A DNA stretch of 64,000 bases from Anaeromyxobacter sp. Fw109-5 (GTDB taxonomy: Bacteria > Myxococcota > Myxococcia > Myxococcales > Anaeromyxobacteraceae), in the NCBI RefSeq assembly GCF_000017505.1, contig NC_009675.1, forward strand, positions 4,344,501-4,408,500, in the 5' to 3' direction. The notes beneath the pieces were generated by a model. It did not search any database. It was not told the origin of the DNA and saw nothing but the letters and a program-made list of their open reading frames with translations. Positions within the stretch are counted from its first letter, which is position 1. Each line of letters opens with the position of its first letter. Of the stretch, positions 9,031-17,829 are shown one piece after another. The position numbers and the translations under genes were made by a program.

Positions 9031-9424
9031 TGCCGGAGCCGCTCTGTAAGCCGAGTTCTGTCCCGCGGGTTTCCCCGCGGCGGCGAACATTCCTCTAGGA
9101 CGCGCGTTGCCGCGCGTCTCGAGCGGGCCATACCCGGAGGCAATGACCGGGCCGGTCGCCTCCCTATTTGCCCTTGCACCGGGTGGGGTTTTCCGTGCCG
9201 CGCCGGTCACCCGGCGCGCGGTGCGCTCTTACCGCACCGTTTCACCCTTGCCACGCGCGTCCTTCGACAAGCTCAGGACGCCGTTCGGCGGTCTGTTCTC
9301 TGTGGCACTGTCCTGCGGGTCGCCCCGACCGGTCGTTAACCGGCACCCTGCCCTGTGGTGCTCGGACTTTCCTCGGCGGCCCCCGTTCCTGCAGACCGAC
9401 GCGTTCGCCCGAGCGGCTCCGGCA
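9031..9424 (-). ncRNA. rnpB: RNase P RNA (bacterial type A)
   Basis: The catalytic RNA that matures tRNA 5' ends. On the minus strand the 5' part contains GAGGAAAGTCCGAGC and ACAGGGCAGGGTGCC, the universal CR-I region, and the 3' part contains ACAGAACTCGGCTTA, the conserved CR-V region. The two ends pair perfectly as P1: GCCGGAGCCGCTC (9423-9411) with its complement at 9044-9032. P1 is followed on the transcript side by TTTTCGTTTT, so the end probably acts in termination. The length, about 394 bases, is typical. Oddity: a REP-like hairpin lies in the area expected for the variable P12 arm (see the separate repeat entry). Confidence 0.96.
9258..9280. repeat. REP-like palindrome (family 1) inside rnpB
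   Basis: A 6-base stem, CGTCCT and AGGACG, encloses the core TTCGACAAGCTC. The core matches the TTCGACAGGCTC core of the palindromes at 14746, 54780 and (less perfectly) 49989. It lies about 150-165 nt into the RNase P RNA, where the length-variable P12 helix is expected. Confidence 0.7.
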
Positions 9425-9430
9425 CCAACC

Positions 9431-9459
9431 GTCCTAACACGCGAGGTGGGCGGCGGCAA
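9431..9459 (-). promoter_or_regulatory. Candidate rnpB promoter
   Basis: On the minus strand a TTGCCG (9459-9454) and a TAGGAC (9436-9431) are separated by 17 bases, and the downstream box is preceded by TG in extended -10 fashion. The box ends about 7 bases before the predicted 5' end of the RNase P RNA, which is the right distance for a sigma-70 start. Confidence 0.5.
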
Positions 9460-9693
9460 TGGGCGCACGCCCGCCGGTGGGGCGGGGGAGCGACCGACGC
9501 GGGACGCCGAGGGAGGCCCTGACCCTCGTCGACGAGGAGACCCTCGGTGACGGCCTCCTCGTGCACGCCGCCCTGGCGCGGCCGCGCGGCGCGGCGCGGG
9601 GATGACGTTTCGTGGAGAGCGTTCCGCCGCGGACGGAAGGGGCGGCTCCATCCAGGCGTGGCATCGCCGGCCGGCGCCCGTCAGGCCTCGGGG

Positions 9694-10056
9694 ATGCTTC
9701 GCGCGTGGGCGGTCCTCCTCGGGTTCCAGCTCGTCGGCGAGCTCGTGGCGCGCCTGCTCCAGTGGCCCGTCCCGGGTCCGGTGCTCGGGATGCTGCTCCT
9801 GCTCGCCGCGCTCGAGCTCCGTCTCCCCCGCGACGAGCCCCTCGTGACAGTCTCCTCCGGGCTCCTGTCGCACCTGTCCCTGCTGTTCGTCCCCGCAGGC
9901 GTGGGGGTCATGCTCCACGCCGCGCGGCTCGCGGCCGAGTGGCAGGCGCTCGTCGCCGCGGTGCTGGTGAGCACCGTCGCGGCGATCGGCGTGACCGGCT
10001 GGATCGCCGATCGCCTGCTGCGGCGCCACGCGGGCACCGAGGAGGCGCCCTCGTGA
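9694..10056 (+). CDS. lrgA: CidA/LrgA-family holin-like membrane protein
   Basis: 120 residues with four hydrophobic segments; the family signature WPVPGPVLGMLLLL lies at about 21-34 and GVMLHAARLAAEW in the second half. LrgA-type proteins work with LrgB in the inner membrane. The pair is linked to murein hydrolase control, programmed lysis and, in several bacteria, pyruvate or glycolate transport. The ATG at 9694 was chosen because longer upstream extension is Arg-rich and non-conserved. The stop overlaps the lrgB start. Confidence 0.85.
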   Translation: MLRAWAVLLGFQLVGELVARLLQWPVPGPVLGMLLLLAALELRLPRDEPLVTVSSGLLSHLSLLFVPAGVGVMLHAARLAAEWQALVAAVLVSTVAAIGVTGWIADRLLRRHAGTEEAPS

Positions 10057-10772
10057 CCCGCATCACCGAGGTCTGGGTCTACCTCGCGCGGACCCCGCTC
10101 CTCTGGCTGACGCTCACGGTCGTCGTCTACGTCGGCGCGGATCTCCTGCACCGGCGCCTCCGCCGCCACGCGGCCGCGAACCCGGTGCTCCTCTCGGTGC
10201 TCGCGCTCCTCGCCGTCCTGCACCTGAGCGGCACCGAGTACGCGACCTACTTCGAGGGCGCGCAGTTCGTCCACTTCCTGCTCGGGCCGGCGACGGTGGC
10301 GCTCGCGGTGCCCCTCCACCGCGAGCTGCACCGCGGGCGGCCTCGCGCGGTGCCGCTCACCACCGCGCTCCTCGCGGGCTCGCTCACCGCCGTGACGACC
10401 GCGATCGGGACGGCGGGTCTGCTGGGCGCGTCCCCGGGGACGCTGCTCTCGCTGGCGCCCAAGTCCGCGACGACTCCCGTGGCCATGGGCATCGCAGAGC
10501 AGATCGGCGGGCTTCCTTCGCTCACGGCGGCGCTCGTGATCCTCACGGGCATCACCGGCGCGGTGATCGGGACGGGCGTGCTCCGCCTCCTGCGCGTGAA
10601 GAATCCCGTCGCCGCCGGGCTCGCCCTCGGCACGGCTTCGCACGGCATCGGGACGGCGCGCGCGTTCCAGCTCGACGAGCGCGCCGGGGCCTACTCCGGG
10701 CTGGCCATGGGACTCAACGCGCTGGTGACGGCGCTGATCGTGCCGCTGATCGTGCGCGTGCTGATTCGCTGA
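10053..10772 (+). CDS. lrgB: LrgB-family membrane protein
   Basis: 239 residues with about seven hydrophobic segments. The LrgB signatures are present: LGPATVALAVPLHRE, LAPKSATTPVAMGIAEQIGG and GLALGTASHGIGTARAFQ. The GTG start overlaps the lrgA stop as GTGA, so the two are co-translated. Function as for the partner: an LrgAB/CidAB-type inner-membrane pair. The gene runs towards the lipoprotein gene on the other strand, with only 22 bases between their ends. Confidence 0.9.
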   Translation: MTRITEVWVYLARTPLLWLTLTVVVYVGADLLHRRLRRHAAANPVLLSVLALLAVLHLSGTEYATYFEGAQFVHFLLGPATVALAVPLHRELHRGRPRAVPLTTALLAGSLTAVTTAIGTAGLLGASPGTLLSLAPKSATTPVAMGIAEQIGGLPSLTAALVILTGITGAVIGTGVLRLLRVKNPVAAGLALGTASHGIGTARAFQLDERAGAYSGLAMGLNALVTALIVPLIVRVLIR

Positions 10773-10794
10773 CCCGGAACGCGCTCGGGCGCGA

Positions 10795-11973
10795 TCACCC
10801 GGAGGTGAAGCGGAGCGGCAGGACCACCCAGATCTCGACGGGGCGCCCCTCGGGATCTCTTCCCGGAATCCAGCGACACGACTGGACAGCCTCCTCGATC
10901 ACGCGCGCGAGCTTCACCGGAGCGTCCGTGGGGCTCATCACCTGAAACCTGGACGCGTCCCCGCCGCTCCCGATCGCGAACTTGACCAGCATCTGCCGGG
11001 GAAAGGTGGATCGCTGCGCGGCGAGGCTCGGGGGTACCGCGATGCCCCTCTTGACGCATCCCGCCTTCGCCATGGCCGGCTTCGTGTAGCCCTCCATGCC
11101 GTACACGGGTCCGTCACCCGTCGTGGACGCCACCGGGTCCACCTCGCGCCTCGGCCCAGTCCCTGAGACGAGCAACCAGATGCGCCCTCCGACGCGCGGC
11201 GCCGGGAATTCCCAGGTGGCGACCTCGTCGGCGATGCAGCGCTCCGGGGCCTCCGCGGAGGCGTACTTGGACGTTCGCGCCACCCGGACCGAGCGCGTCC
11301 GCCCGTCGGATCCGATGCCGAAGCTCACCCACGCGTTCTCCGGCGAAGCGTCCTGGTTCGGGAAGACGTAAACCGGTAGGCAGTCGGACACCTTCCACCG
11401 GCGCAGCGACGCGACGCGGCGAATGAGCTGGAAGTCGTCCTCCGGCGCCGGCGGGTCCGCCTCGAGGGCGGCGCGCGTCGCCCCGAGCGATTCGTGGAGG
11501 TCGCGAGCGATGAAGTACCGCGCGTACTCGGCGGCGTGCTCCACCGCCGCAGCGGTCTCCTTGGCGTCGCGCGGCCTCGCGTGCCCGAAAGCCGCCCCGC
11601 TCGGCGCGACCGTCTCGGTCGGCGCGCGCGCATCGGCCGGTACCTGGAGCCCAGCCCGCGCGCACGCGTCCGCGATCCCGAGCGCGCAGGCGCGGCCGTC
11701 GTCCTGGCGCACGCCCCGACCTACCGCGTACATCGCGCCCAGGTCTGCGCACGACTGAGCGTCCTTCGTCTCGCAGCCCTCCATGAAGAGCCGCGCAGCG
11801 GCGCGATCCGCGCTCGCGCTCGCAGGTCCACGGAGCGTCTTCCAGCCGAGGTCACGGCACGCCCGTCCTCCCGCGGCGGCGCAGGCAACCTCCAGCGGGT
11901 CCGGAGCCGCCTTCCTGTCGGCGTGGGCGCAGGCGAGGAACGCACATGAGATCACCGCGAGCGATCGGCGCAT
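10795..11973 (-). CDS. Lipoprotein with two TonB-C/AgmX-like domains
   Basis: 392 residues from the ATG at 11973, which has GGAGG five bases upstream; a longer frame from 11994 lacks a better site. The N-terminus MRRSLAVISCAFLACAH is a lipoprotein signal. Residues about 30-105 have Sel1-like Cys-rich spacing (CETKDAQSCADLGAMY). Two later regions, one with WVSFGIGSDGRTRSVRVAR and one with MLVKFAIGSGGDASRFQVM, follow the pattern of the AgmX/TonB C-terminal fold and each ends in a CIADEV.TWEFP/VQSCRWIPG element. Such proteins are common in myxobacteria, several near motility or envelope genes. The role here is unknown. Confidence 0.7.
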   Translation of the reverse strand: MRRSLAVISCAFLACAHADRKAAPDPLEVACAAAGGRACRDLGWKTLRGPASASADRAAARLFMEGCETKDAQSCADLGAMYAVGRGVRQDDGRACALGIADACARAGLQVPADARAPTETVAPSGAAFGHARPRDAKETAAAVEHAAEYARYFIARDLHESLGATRAALEADPPAPEDDFQLIRRVASLRRWKVSDCLPVYVFPNQDASPENAWVSFGIGSDGRTRSVRVARTSKYASAEAPERCIADEVATWEFPAPRVGGRIWLLVSGTGPRREVDPVASTTGDGPVYGMEGYTKPAMAKAGCVKRGIAVPPSLAAQRSTFPRQMLVKFAIGSGGDASRFQVMSPTDAPVKLARVIEEAVQSCRWIPGRDPEGRPVEIWVVLPLRFTSG

Positions 11974-12040
11974 CGAGCCTCCGGGTCCACTCATCGTACC
12001 TGGTTTACGACGAGCGATGAAGTCCGCTGACCTCGGAGCG

Positions 12041-12721
12041 TCACTTCCGCATCGCCGCGGGCACCCCGCGCTTCGGGCACAGCTCCTCGACCGGGCAGCG
12101 CGAGCAGGCCGGACGGCGCGCGTCGCAGGTCCGCCGGCCGTGCCAGACGAAGAGCTGGTGCGCCTCGCCCCAGCGCTCCTCCGGGAGGAGCGCCATGAGG
12201 TCCTGCTCCACCTTCGAAGGATCCTCGTGCCGCGTGAGGCCGAGGCGGCGCGACACCCGGCCGACGTGGGTGTCCACCGGGAAGGCGTGCGCGGCGCCGA
12301 GGTGGACGAGCACGACGCCGGCGGTCTTGCGCCCGACGCCCGGCAGCGCCTCCAGCGCCTCGCGGGTGCGCGGCACGCGCCCGCCGTGCTCCGTCGCGAT
12401 GGCGCGCATCGCGGCCACGATCGCCTTCGCCTTGTTGCGGTAGAGGCCGAGGCTGCGGATGAACGGCCACAGGTCCTCGGGCGCGGCGGCGCCGTAGTCC
12501 GCGGCGGTCCGGTAGCGGGCGAAGAGCGCGGGGGTCGCGCGGTTCACGCCGGCGTCGGTGCTCTGCGCCGACAGGATCACCGACACGAGCAGCTCGAGGT
12601 CGTCCTCGAACTCGAGGGCGATGCGCACGTCCGGCATGGCGCGCGAGAGACGGTCCACGATCTCGGCGGCGCGGGCGCGCTTCTCGGCCGGCGGCGGCCG
12701 TCTCCTCGCGGGCGTCGGCAT
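12041..12721 (-). CDS. nth: Endonuclease III
   Basis: 226-residue base-excision-repair glycosylase/AP lyase acting on oxidised pyrimidines. The helix-hairpin-helix LPGVGRKTAG carries the catalytic Lys132, and FPVDTHVGRV carries Asp150. The C-terminal iron-sulfur loop has the canonical Cys-x6-Cys-x2-Cys-x5-Cys spacing (CDARRPACSRCPVEELC). The length is normal. It is a single gene, with the hexanucleotide tract beginning 43 bases upstream of its start codon. Confidence 0.96.
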   Translation of the reverse strand: MPTPARRRPPPAEKRARAAEIVDRLSRAMPDVRIALEFEDDLELLVSVILSAQSTDAGVNRATPALFARYRTAADYGAAAPEDLWPFIRSLGLYRNKAKAIVAAMRAIATEHGGRVPRTREALEALPGVGRKTAGVVLVHLGAAHAFPVDTHVGRVSRRLGLTRHEDPSKVEQDLMALLPEERWGEAHQLFVWHGRRTCDARRPACSRCPVEELCPKRGVPAAMRK

Positions 12722-12764
12722 GGCGCGCGGATGCTAGCACTCCGGCGCGGGGCGGCAGGCGAAG

Positions 12765-12978
12765 GGTCGGGGTCGAGGTCGAGGTCGAGGTCGGGGTCGG
12801 GGTCGAGGTCGAGGTCGAGGTCGGGGTCGAGGTCGGGGTCGGGGTCGAGGTCGAGGTCGAGGTCGAGGTCGAGGTCGAGGTCGAGGTCGAGGTCGGGGTC
12901 GAGGTCGGGGTCGAGGTCGAGGTCGAGGTCGAGGTCGGGGTCGAGGTCGAAATCGGGGTCGGGGTCGGGGTCGGGGTC
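12765..12978. repeat. Hexanucleotide tract (GGTCGG/GGTCGA)n
   Basis: About 36 tandem six-base units, each GGTCGG or GGTCGA, with one GGTCGAAATC variant near 12950. The two unit types are mixed in short blocks, the pattern left by slippage and unequal exchange. It is not inside a credible gene here. The same unit recurs at 14701-14746 and inside the kinase gene at 54811-54920. Confidence 0.97.
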
Positions 12979-13489
12979 TCTTCATTCGTCACATCCCACG
13001 GCGACAGCACGCGCGCGCGCGCGGGGTTGTGTGGCGCCGCTCGACGCAGAGGGCTCGGGCATCGAGGGGAGAAGCGCCCGGTTCCCGGCGCGCCTCGGGC
13101 ATGGCACGCGGCGGGTCTTCGTCGCCGTCGGCGCCAGGACTGGACGAGCGGGCAGAGCAGGTCCGAGGAAGTTGCGCGCCGCTCGGCCGACGGCGGCATT
13201 CACTACGAGTCCCTGCTTTCTCCAGCGACAGCTCTTGCCGAGCCACGCGAGTCCCAGTTGCGGTGGGTGAACGTTGCCCTCTTGACGAGGTTCGAGGCGA
13301 AACGCGCTTCGACGTCCTCGGCACGTCGAGAGCACGCTCCTCGCGAGCGCAGGCAGGGCGCGCCGTGCGCGTCCGGCGCGCCGCGTGGACGGCGAAGGGG
13401 CGGGCCCGGAAAGCGGCGCAGGCGCGATCCTGGCGCGTCTCAGGAGGTGCGGAAATCGCGTGTTACGAAGGGTGCACAGGAGGTGCACC
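12979..13489. other. Intergenic region upstream of the broken HNH gene
   Basis: About 510 bases with no credible gene on either strand. It contains a short alternating CG run near 13008-13022. Open frames across it lack start signals and resemblance to known families. Confidence 0.45.
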
Positions 13490-14504
13490 ATGCCCGCGAT
13501 CGCCCCTTCCGCCCTCGACTCGACCCTGCTCCCCCAGCGCCTGCGCGAGCTTGCAGGCCAGGAGCGCGACGTCAGTTCCTCCTCCACCTCGAGGTGTTCG
13601 ATCGCCGCCGCGCGTACGTGGACGCCGGGTACCCCTCGCTCTGGGCGTATTGCCTGGAGGTGCTCCACCTGCGCGAGGGCGCGGCCGGGCGACGCATCCA
13701 GGCGATGCGGGTGCTGCGCCGGTTCCCCAGCCTCGAGGACGCGCTTCGGGATGGCCGCCTTTGCATCTCCACCGTCCAGCTGCTCGGCCAGGTGCTGACC
13801 GAGGAGAACCTGCCCGACCTCGTCGCCCGGGCCGCGTACCGCACCAAGGCCGAGGTGGATCACCTCGTCGCCTCGCTCCAGGCGCGCACCGCTCCGCGGG
13901 CGGGCCTGCGCAAGCTGCCCGACCGCGCCTCAGCCGCGAGCGCCCCGGCGCTGCCGCTGGCGGCAGTCCATGCCGGACCTGCCGAGCCGCAGGAGGCGAT
14001 CCCCGCGCCGGCGGCGGCTGGTGGGTCGCTGCCGCCCACGGTCTCCGCGCTGCCCGACGTTCCTCGCCCGAAGACGCGGGCGGAGACCCGCGCCGTGAGC
14101 GAGAGCGGCTGGTCGCTGCGGGTCACCATCGACCGGGGCTGCAAGGAGGACCTCGACGCTCACCGCGCTGCTCTCGCACAAGATCCCGGACGGCGATCCC
14201 GGCGATAGTGCGGCGCGAGGTCTGGAAGCGCGACGGCGGACGCTGCGCCTGGGTCGCTCCGGACGGGCGGCGCTGCAACAGCCGCTGGCAGCTGGAGCTC
14301 GACCACATCCACCCGCAGGCCCTGGGCGGTCTCTCGACGCTCGAGAATCTCCGGGTCGCCTGCAGGTCGCACAACCTGTTGCACGCCGAACAGACCTACG
14401 GGCGCGAGCACATGGATCGTTTCCGGCGTGAGAGCGCCTCCGAGCGGACGGGGTACGCCGGCGCCGCGCCAGCTGCCATTCAGCAGGGCTTGTGGGCAAC
14501 GTGA
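13490..14504 (+). pseudogene. Degraded DUF222/HNH-type endonuclease gene
   Basis: Homology runs through three frames. The start is clear (ATG at 13490 behind AGGAGG): MPAIAPSALDSTLLPQRLRE. Near 13573 one base is missing, and the frame shifts to LLHLEVFDRRRAYVDAGYPS, LREGAAGRRIQAMRVLRRFP and ENLPDLVARAAYRTKAEVDH. Near 14155-14210 a second break is combined with loss of an internal segment: the LTALLSHKIPDGDPG stretch sits out of frame and is joined directly to VRREVWKRDGGRCAW. The C-terminal HNH box is intact (LELDHIHPQALGG, then NLRVACRSHN). The full-length relatives are a multi-copy myxobacterial family. With two breaks, a working protein is unlikely. Confidence 0.8.
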
Positions 14505-14700
14505 CCGCGGTCGGCGGAACGGGAGCAAAGCCGACCGCAGCGTCTTCCGGCGACGCGGCGGACGCGCGGCGACGCCGGCCCTCCGGCCCCCTCGTAGGCC
14601 GCTTTCCCTGGCTCGTACTGCTCCCTCGCGCGTGCCCACCGCGGGCGCGCGGTCGGCACCTCGTCCCGAGTCCAGCGCGAGCCGATGTGACGAATGACAA
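14505..14700. other. Intergenic region after the HNH pseudogene
   Basis: About 200 bases leading into the repeat cluster. I see no gene or clear signal in it. Confidence 0.4.
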
Positions 14701-14776
<76 letters not shown>

Positions 14777-14790
14777 GAACCAGCGAGAGC

Positions 14791-14823
14791 CCGCTCGTGG
14801 TGAGCCTGTCGAACCACGAGCGG
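14791..14823. repeat. REP-like palindrome, family 1, inverted copy
   Basis: The arms CCGCTCGTGGT and ACCACGAGCGG flank GAGCCTGTCGA, the reverse complement of the core of the neighbouring copy. Together the two copies form a head-to-head pair, as often seen for REP elements mobilised by REP-associated transposases. Confidence 0.85.
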
Positions 14824-14903
14824 TTCGGAGATCGCGGTCGGCATCGGCGTCGGCGGCGTACGCACGCAGGCGGCCTGATGTCGGCTAGGCTAGATCGCAC
14901 CCG

Positions 14904-15449
14904 ATGCCGGTCGCGAACGCCCCCATCCTCTCGCTCTGCGACCGCGTGGCGCCCGACCTCGACATCCTCTTCGTGGGGATCAACCCGTCGCTCCGCTCCG
15001 CCGAGGTCGGTCACCACTTCGCGAGCAAGGGAAACCCGTTCTGGCGGCTGCTTCACGCCTCCGGCCTCACCGCGGAGCTGCACGCCCCCGAGGACGACGT
15101 CGCGCTGCCCGCCCGCGGCCTCGGCATCACCAACGTCTGCTCGCGCGCGACCCGGAGCGCGGCGGAGCTCGGCCGCGACGAGCTGCGCGAGGGCGGTCGC
15201 GCTCTCCCGGACAGGGTGGCGGCGCTCCGTCCGCGGATCGTCGCGCTCGTCGGCGTCAGCCTCTACCCGCACGTCTTCCCGGGCGGCCGGGAAACCGGCC
15301 CGGGCGCCAAGCGCGCCAGGCTCGCGGGAGCGCGCGTCTTCGTCCTCCCGAACCCGAGCGGCCTCAACCAGGCCTACCCCGGCTTCCAGGTCAAGCTCGT
15401 CTGGTTCCGGCGTCTCGCCCGGCTGGCGGGTCGCGCCCGCTCTGCCTGA
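14904..15449 (+). CDS. mug: G/U mismatch-specific uracil-DNA glycosylase
   Basis: 181 residues; a Mug/TDG-family glycosylase that removes uracil or ethenocytosine opposite guanine. The first active-site motif GINPS (25-29) with the catalytic-position Asn27 and the second motif NPSGLN in the C-terminal third are present. The FASKGNPFWRLLHASGL segment is characteristic. The length is normal. It is one of three DNA repair glycosylases in the window, with nth and the family-5 UDG. Confidence 0.9.
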   Translation: MPVANAPILSLCDRVAPDLDILFVGINPSLRSAEVGHHFASKGNPFWRLLHASGLTAELHAPEDDVALPARGLGITNVCSRATRSAAELGRDELREGGRALPDRVAALRPRIVALVGVSLYPHVFPGGRETGPGAKRARLAGARVFVLPNPSGLNQAYPGFQVKLVWFRRLARLAGRARSA

Positions 15450-15545
15450 ATTGAGGGATGGCGACCCCGCACGCGGCCTGCGGGCAATCGGACGGCGTGC
15501 GGAATTCCGGCCACCCCGCCGCGCGAGAGTTAGGCTCCCGTACCC

Positions 15546-16577
15546 ATGACGCCCATCGACCTCCGCTCCGACACCGTCACCCGCCCCACCGCCGCCATGC
15601 GCGAGGCGATGGCCCGCGCCGAGGTCGGCGACGACGTCTACGGAGAGGATCCCACCGTGAACCTCCTGCAGCAGGAGGTCGCGGCGCTGCTCGGGAAGGA
15701 GGCGGCGCTCTTCGTCCCCTCGGGAACGATGGCGAACCAGGTCTCGCTCGGCGTCCTGACCCGCCCCGGAGACGAGATCGTCTGCGACGCGGGCGCCCAC
15801 TGCATCTCGTTCGAGAGCGGCGCCCTCGCGGCGCTGTGGGGCGTGCAGGCCCGCACCATCGCAGCGGACCGCGGGCTCCTCGATCCGGTCGAGGTCGAGG
15901 CGGCGATCCGGCCGGCCGGCGACGTCTTCCCGCGCACGCGCGCCGTCGCCCTCGAGAACACCCACAACCGCGGCGGCGGCGCGGTCTACCCGCTCGAGCG
16001 CATCCGCGCGCTCGGCGAGCTCGCCCGGCGCCGCGGCCTCCACCTGCACCTGGACGGCGCCCGCCTCTGGAACGCCTGCGCCGCCACCGGGATCGCGCCA
16101 GCGGAGTACGCCCGGGAGGCCACCACCGTCTCGGTGTGCCTTTCGAAGGGGCTCGGCGCCCCGGCGGGCTCCCTCGTGGCGGGTTCGAGGGACCTCGTCG
16201 CCGAGGCACGCCGGCTGCGGAAGCGGCTCGGCGGAGGGATGCGCCAGGCCGGCGTGCTCGCGGCGGCGGGGCTCCACGCGCTCCGGAACCACCGGGGCCG
16301 GCTCGCCGAGGATCACGCGAACGCGCGCCGCCTCGCCGACGGCCTCACCGAGCTCGGCGGGCTCCTCCCCTTCCCGGTCGAGACGAACCTCGTCTTCGTC
16401 GCGTTCACGGGCCGCAGCGCCGCGGACCTGTCGGCGAGGCTCGCGAGCGAGGGCGTCCTCGCGAACCCCGAGGGCTCGCGCCCCGAGCTGCTCCGCCTCG
16501 TCACCCACCTCGACGTCTCGCGCGCCCAGGTGGACGACGCGCTCGCCCGCATCGCGCGCGTGCTTCGCGCCGCGTGA
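15546..16577 (+). CDS. ltaE: Low-specificity L-threonine aldolase
   Basis: 343-residue PLP enzyme cleaving threonine/allothreonine to glycine and acetaldehyde. Family landmarks: [11 protein letters not shown] at the N-terminus, [36 protein letters not shown], the aspartate of [10 protein letters not shown], and the PLP lysine in [11 protein letters not shown] (Lys201). It is complete and of usual length. The start ATG follows directly on a GC-rich intergenic stretch; no operon partner is apparent. Confidence 0.95.
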   Translation: MTPIDLRSDTVTRPTAAMREAMARAEVGDDVYGEDPTVNLLQQEVAALLGKEAALFVPSGTMANQVSLGVLTRPGDEIVCDAGAHCISFESGALAALWGVQARTIAADRGLLDPVEVEAAIRPAGDVFPRTRAVALENTHNRGGGAVYPLERIRALGELARRRGLHLHLDGARLWNACAATGIAPAEYAREATTVSVCLSKGLGAPAGSLVAGSRDLVAEARRLRKRLGGGMRQAGVLAAAGLHALRNHRGRLAEDHANARRLADGLTELGGLLPFPVETNLVFVAFTGRSAADLSARLASEGVLANPEGSRPELLRLVTHLDVSRAQVDDALARIARVLRAA

Positions 16578-16672
16578 CCGCGATCGCTCTCCGCCAGGCT
16601 CGTCCCGAGGGGTGCCGCTCGCGCGGGCGGCGACGAGGAGGGCGCGGGAACGCGTGTTAGCATCCGCGACGC

Positions 16673-17671
16673 GTGTCCCCCGTCCCTCGCCGCGCAGCGC
16701 TCCACGCCATCGCGCTCGCCTTCGCGTCCGGGCTCGCCTGCGGCCCGGCCCCTGCCGGCAAGATGTCCTTCGCCGAGGCGGGGTTCACGGCGAGGCCCCC
16801 GGAAGGCGTGGAAGACGGCGCGGTCGAGCCGGAGGAGCCTCCGCCGCCGCCCCTGGACTTCCCCGCGCCGGAGTCCATCGCGAGCGAGCTGCCGGAGGGC
16901 CCGCCCATCGACGCGACGCTGCTCCGCTTCGCCGCCCAGGCGCGCGAGCGGCGCGCGCGCGCGCCCGCGGGGCGCGGCTTCCCCGATGACGCCATCCGCG
17001 CGTGGCGCGCCCTCGCGGGCGAGCTCGACGCCTACCTCGGCCGTGCGCTCCCGCAGACGCCGCTCCTGGAGCTCGTCCGCGCGCGCGTGACGATCGAGGC
17101 GGAGTGGGACTACGACCTGCGGCATCACGGGCCGGCGCCCGCAGAGCTCTCCGCGCTCGTCTCCTCCCGCGGCGCGCGGCTCGCGAGCCGCATCGCCACG
17201 GCCCGCGCGCTCGGGCTCGGCCTGTTCGCGCGCACGGCGCCGCCGCGGCTCCGCTGGCCCGTGGAGCAGGCGGGGATCTCGAGCGTCTACGGCATGCGCA
17301 CGCACCCGCTCGACGGGCGCCGGCGGATGCACTTCGGCGTGGACCTCGCCGCCGATGCGGGGCGCGTCGTCGCGGCCGCGGCCAAGGGGTTCGTCGTCCG
17401 TGCCGGCTGGATGGGAGGCTACGGGCTCATGGTGGAGGTCCGGCACGAGGGGGGCCTCATTACGCGCTACGGCCACCTCGCCGCGCTGCTCTGCGGACCC
17501 GGCGACGCGGTCGAGCCCGGGGGACCGCTCGGCGTCGTCGGTCGCACCGGCCGCGCCACCGGCCCGCACCTGCACTTCGAGGTGTGGCGCGGCGGGGAGC
17601 CGTCGGATCCGCTCGCCTGGCTCGGCGTCGTGCCGGCGTCGGGCGCCGGCGCGGGGGACGCGACCCGCTGA
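16673..17671 (+). CDS. M23 peptidase-family lipoprotein
   Basis: 332 residues from a GTG start. The N-terminal signal ends in the lipobox GLACG, predicting a lipid-anchored protein. Residues about 35-190 are Pro-rich and helical. The C-terminal third is a lysostaphin-type domain with SSVYGMRTHPLDGRRRMHFG, HFGVDLAA (His and Asp metal ligands) and TGPHLHFEVW (the His-x-His motif). All canonical zinc ligands seem present, so it may be an active cell-wall endopeptidase rather than an EnvC-like activator. A GC-rich hairpin follows the stop. Confidence 0.85.
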   Translation: MSPVPRRAALHAIALAFASGLACGPAPAGKMSFAEAGFTARPPEGVEDGAVEPEEPPPPPLDFPAPESIASELPEGPPIDATLLRFAAQARERRARAPAGRGFPDDAIRAWRALAGELDAYLGRALPQTPLLELVRARVTIEAEWDYDLRHHGPAPAELSALVSSRGARLASRIATARALGLGLFARTAPPRLRWPVEQAGISSVYGMRTHPLDGRRRMHFGVDLAADAGRVVAAAAKGFVVRAGWMGGYGLMVEVRHEGGLITRYGHLAALLCGPGDAVEPGGPLGVVGRTGRATGPHLHFEVWRGGEPSDPLAWLGVVPASGAGAGDATR

Positions 17672-17680
17672 GGAAGAAGA

Positions 17681-17708
17681 GCGCCCCGCGATGTCGCTCG
17701 CGGGGCGC
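17681..17708 (+). terminator. GC-rich hairpin after the M23 gene
   Basis: A perfect 11-base inverted repeat, GCGCCCCGCGA and TCGCGGGGCGC, with a 6-base loop, starting 9 bases after the stop codon. No T-run follows, so it may be an L-shaped terminator. Confidence 0.65.
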
Positions 17709-17829
17709 CCCGATTCCCCTCACCCTCCCCCGAGGCTTCGTTCCACCGGGGACGCGGCGGATGATGGTTGTCGTGTATCAATGACCCGCGCGTCCGGTCA
17801 AACTGCCCCGCCCTTCACGTGGAGTTCCG

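Noticed and set aside
12765-12978. A CRISPR array
   Set aside because: Units are contiguous six-base repeats without spacers and no cas gene is near.
12734-12985. An apparent Arg-Pro repeat protein on the minus strand
   Set aside because: It is merely the translation of the hexanucleotide tract; no ribosome site, no conserved ends.
13008-13022. Z-DNA-like CG run as a functional element
   Set aside because: Alternating CG is expected by chance in such a GC-rich genome, and nothing around it suggests a role.
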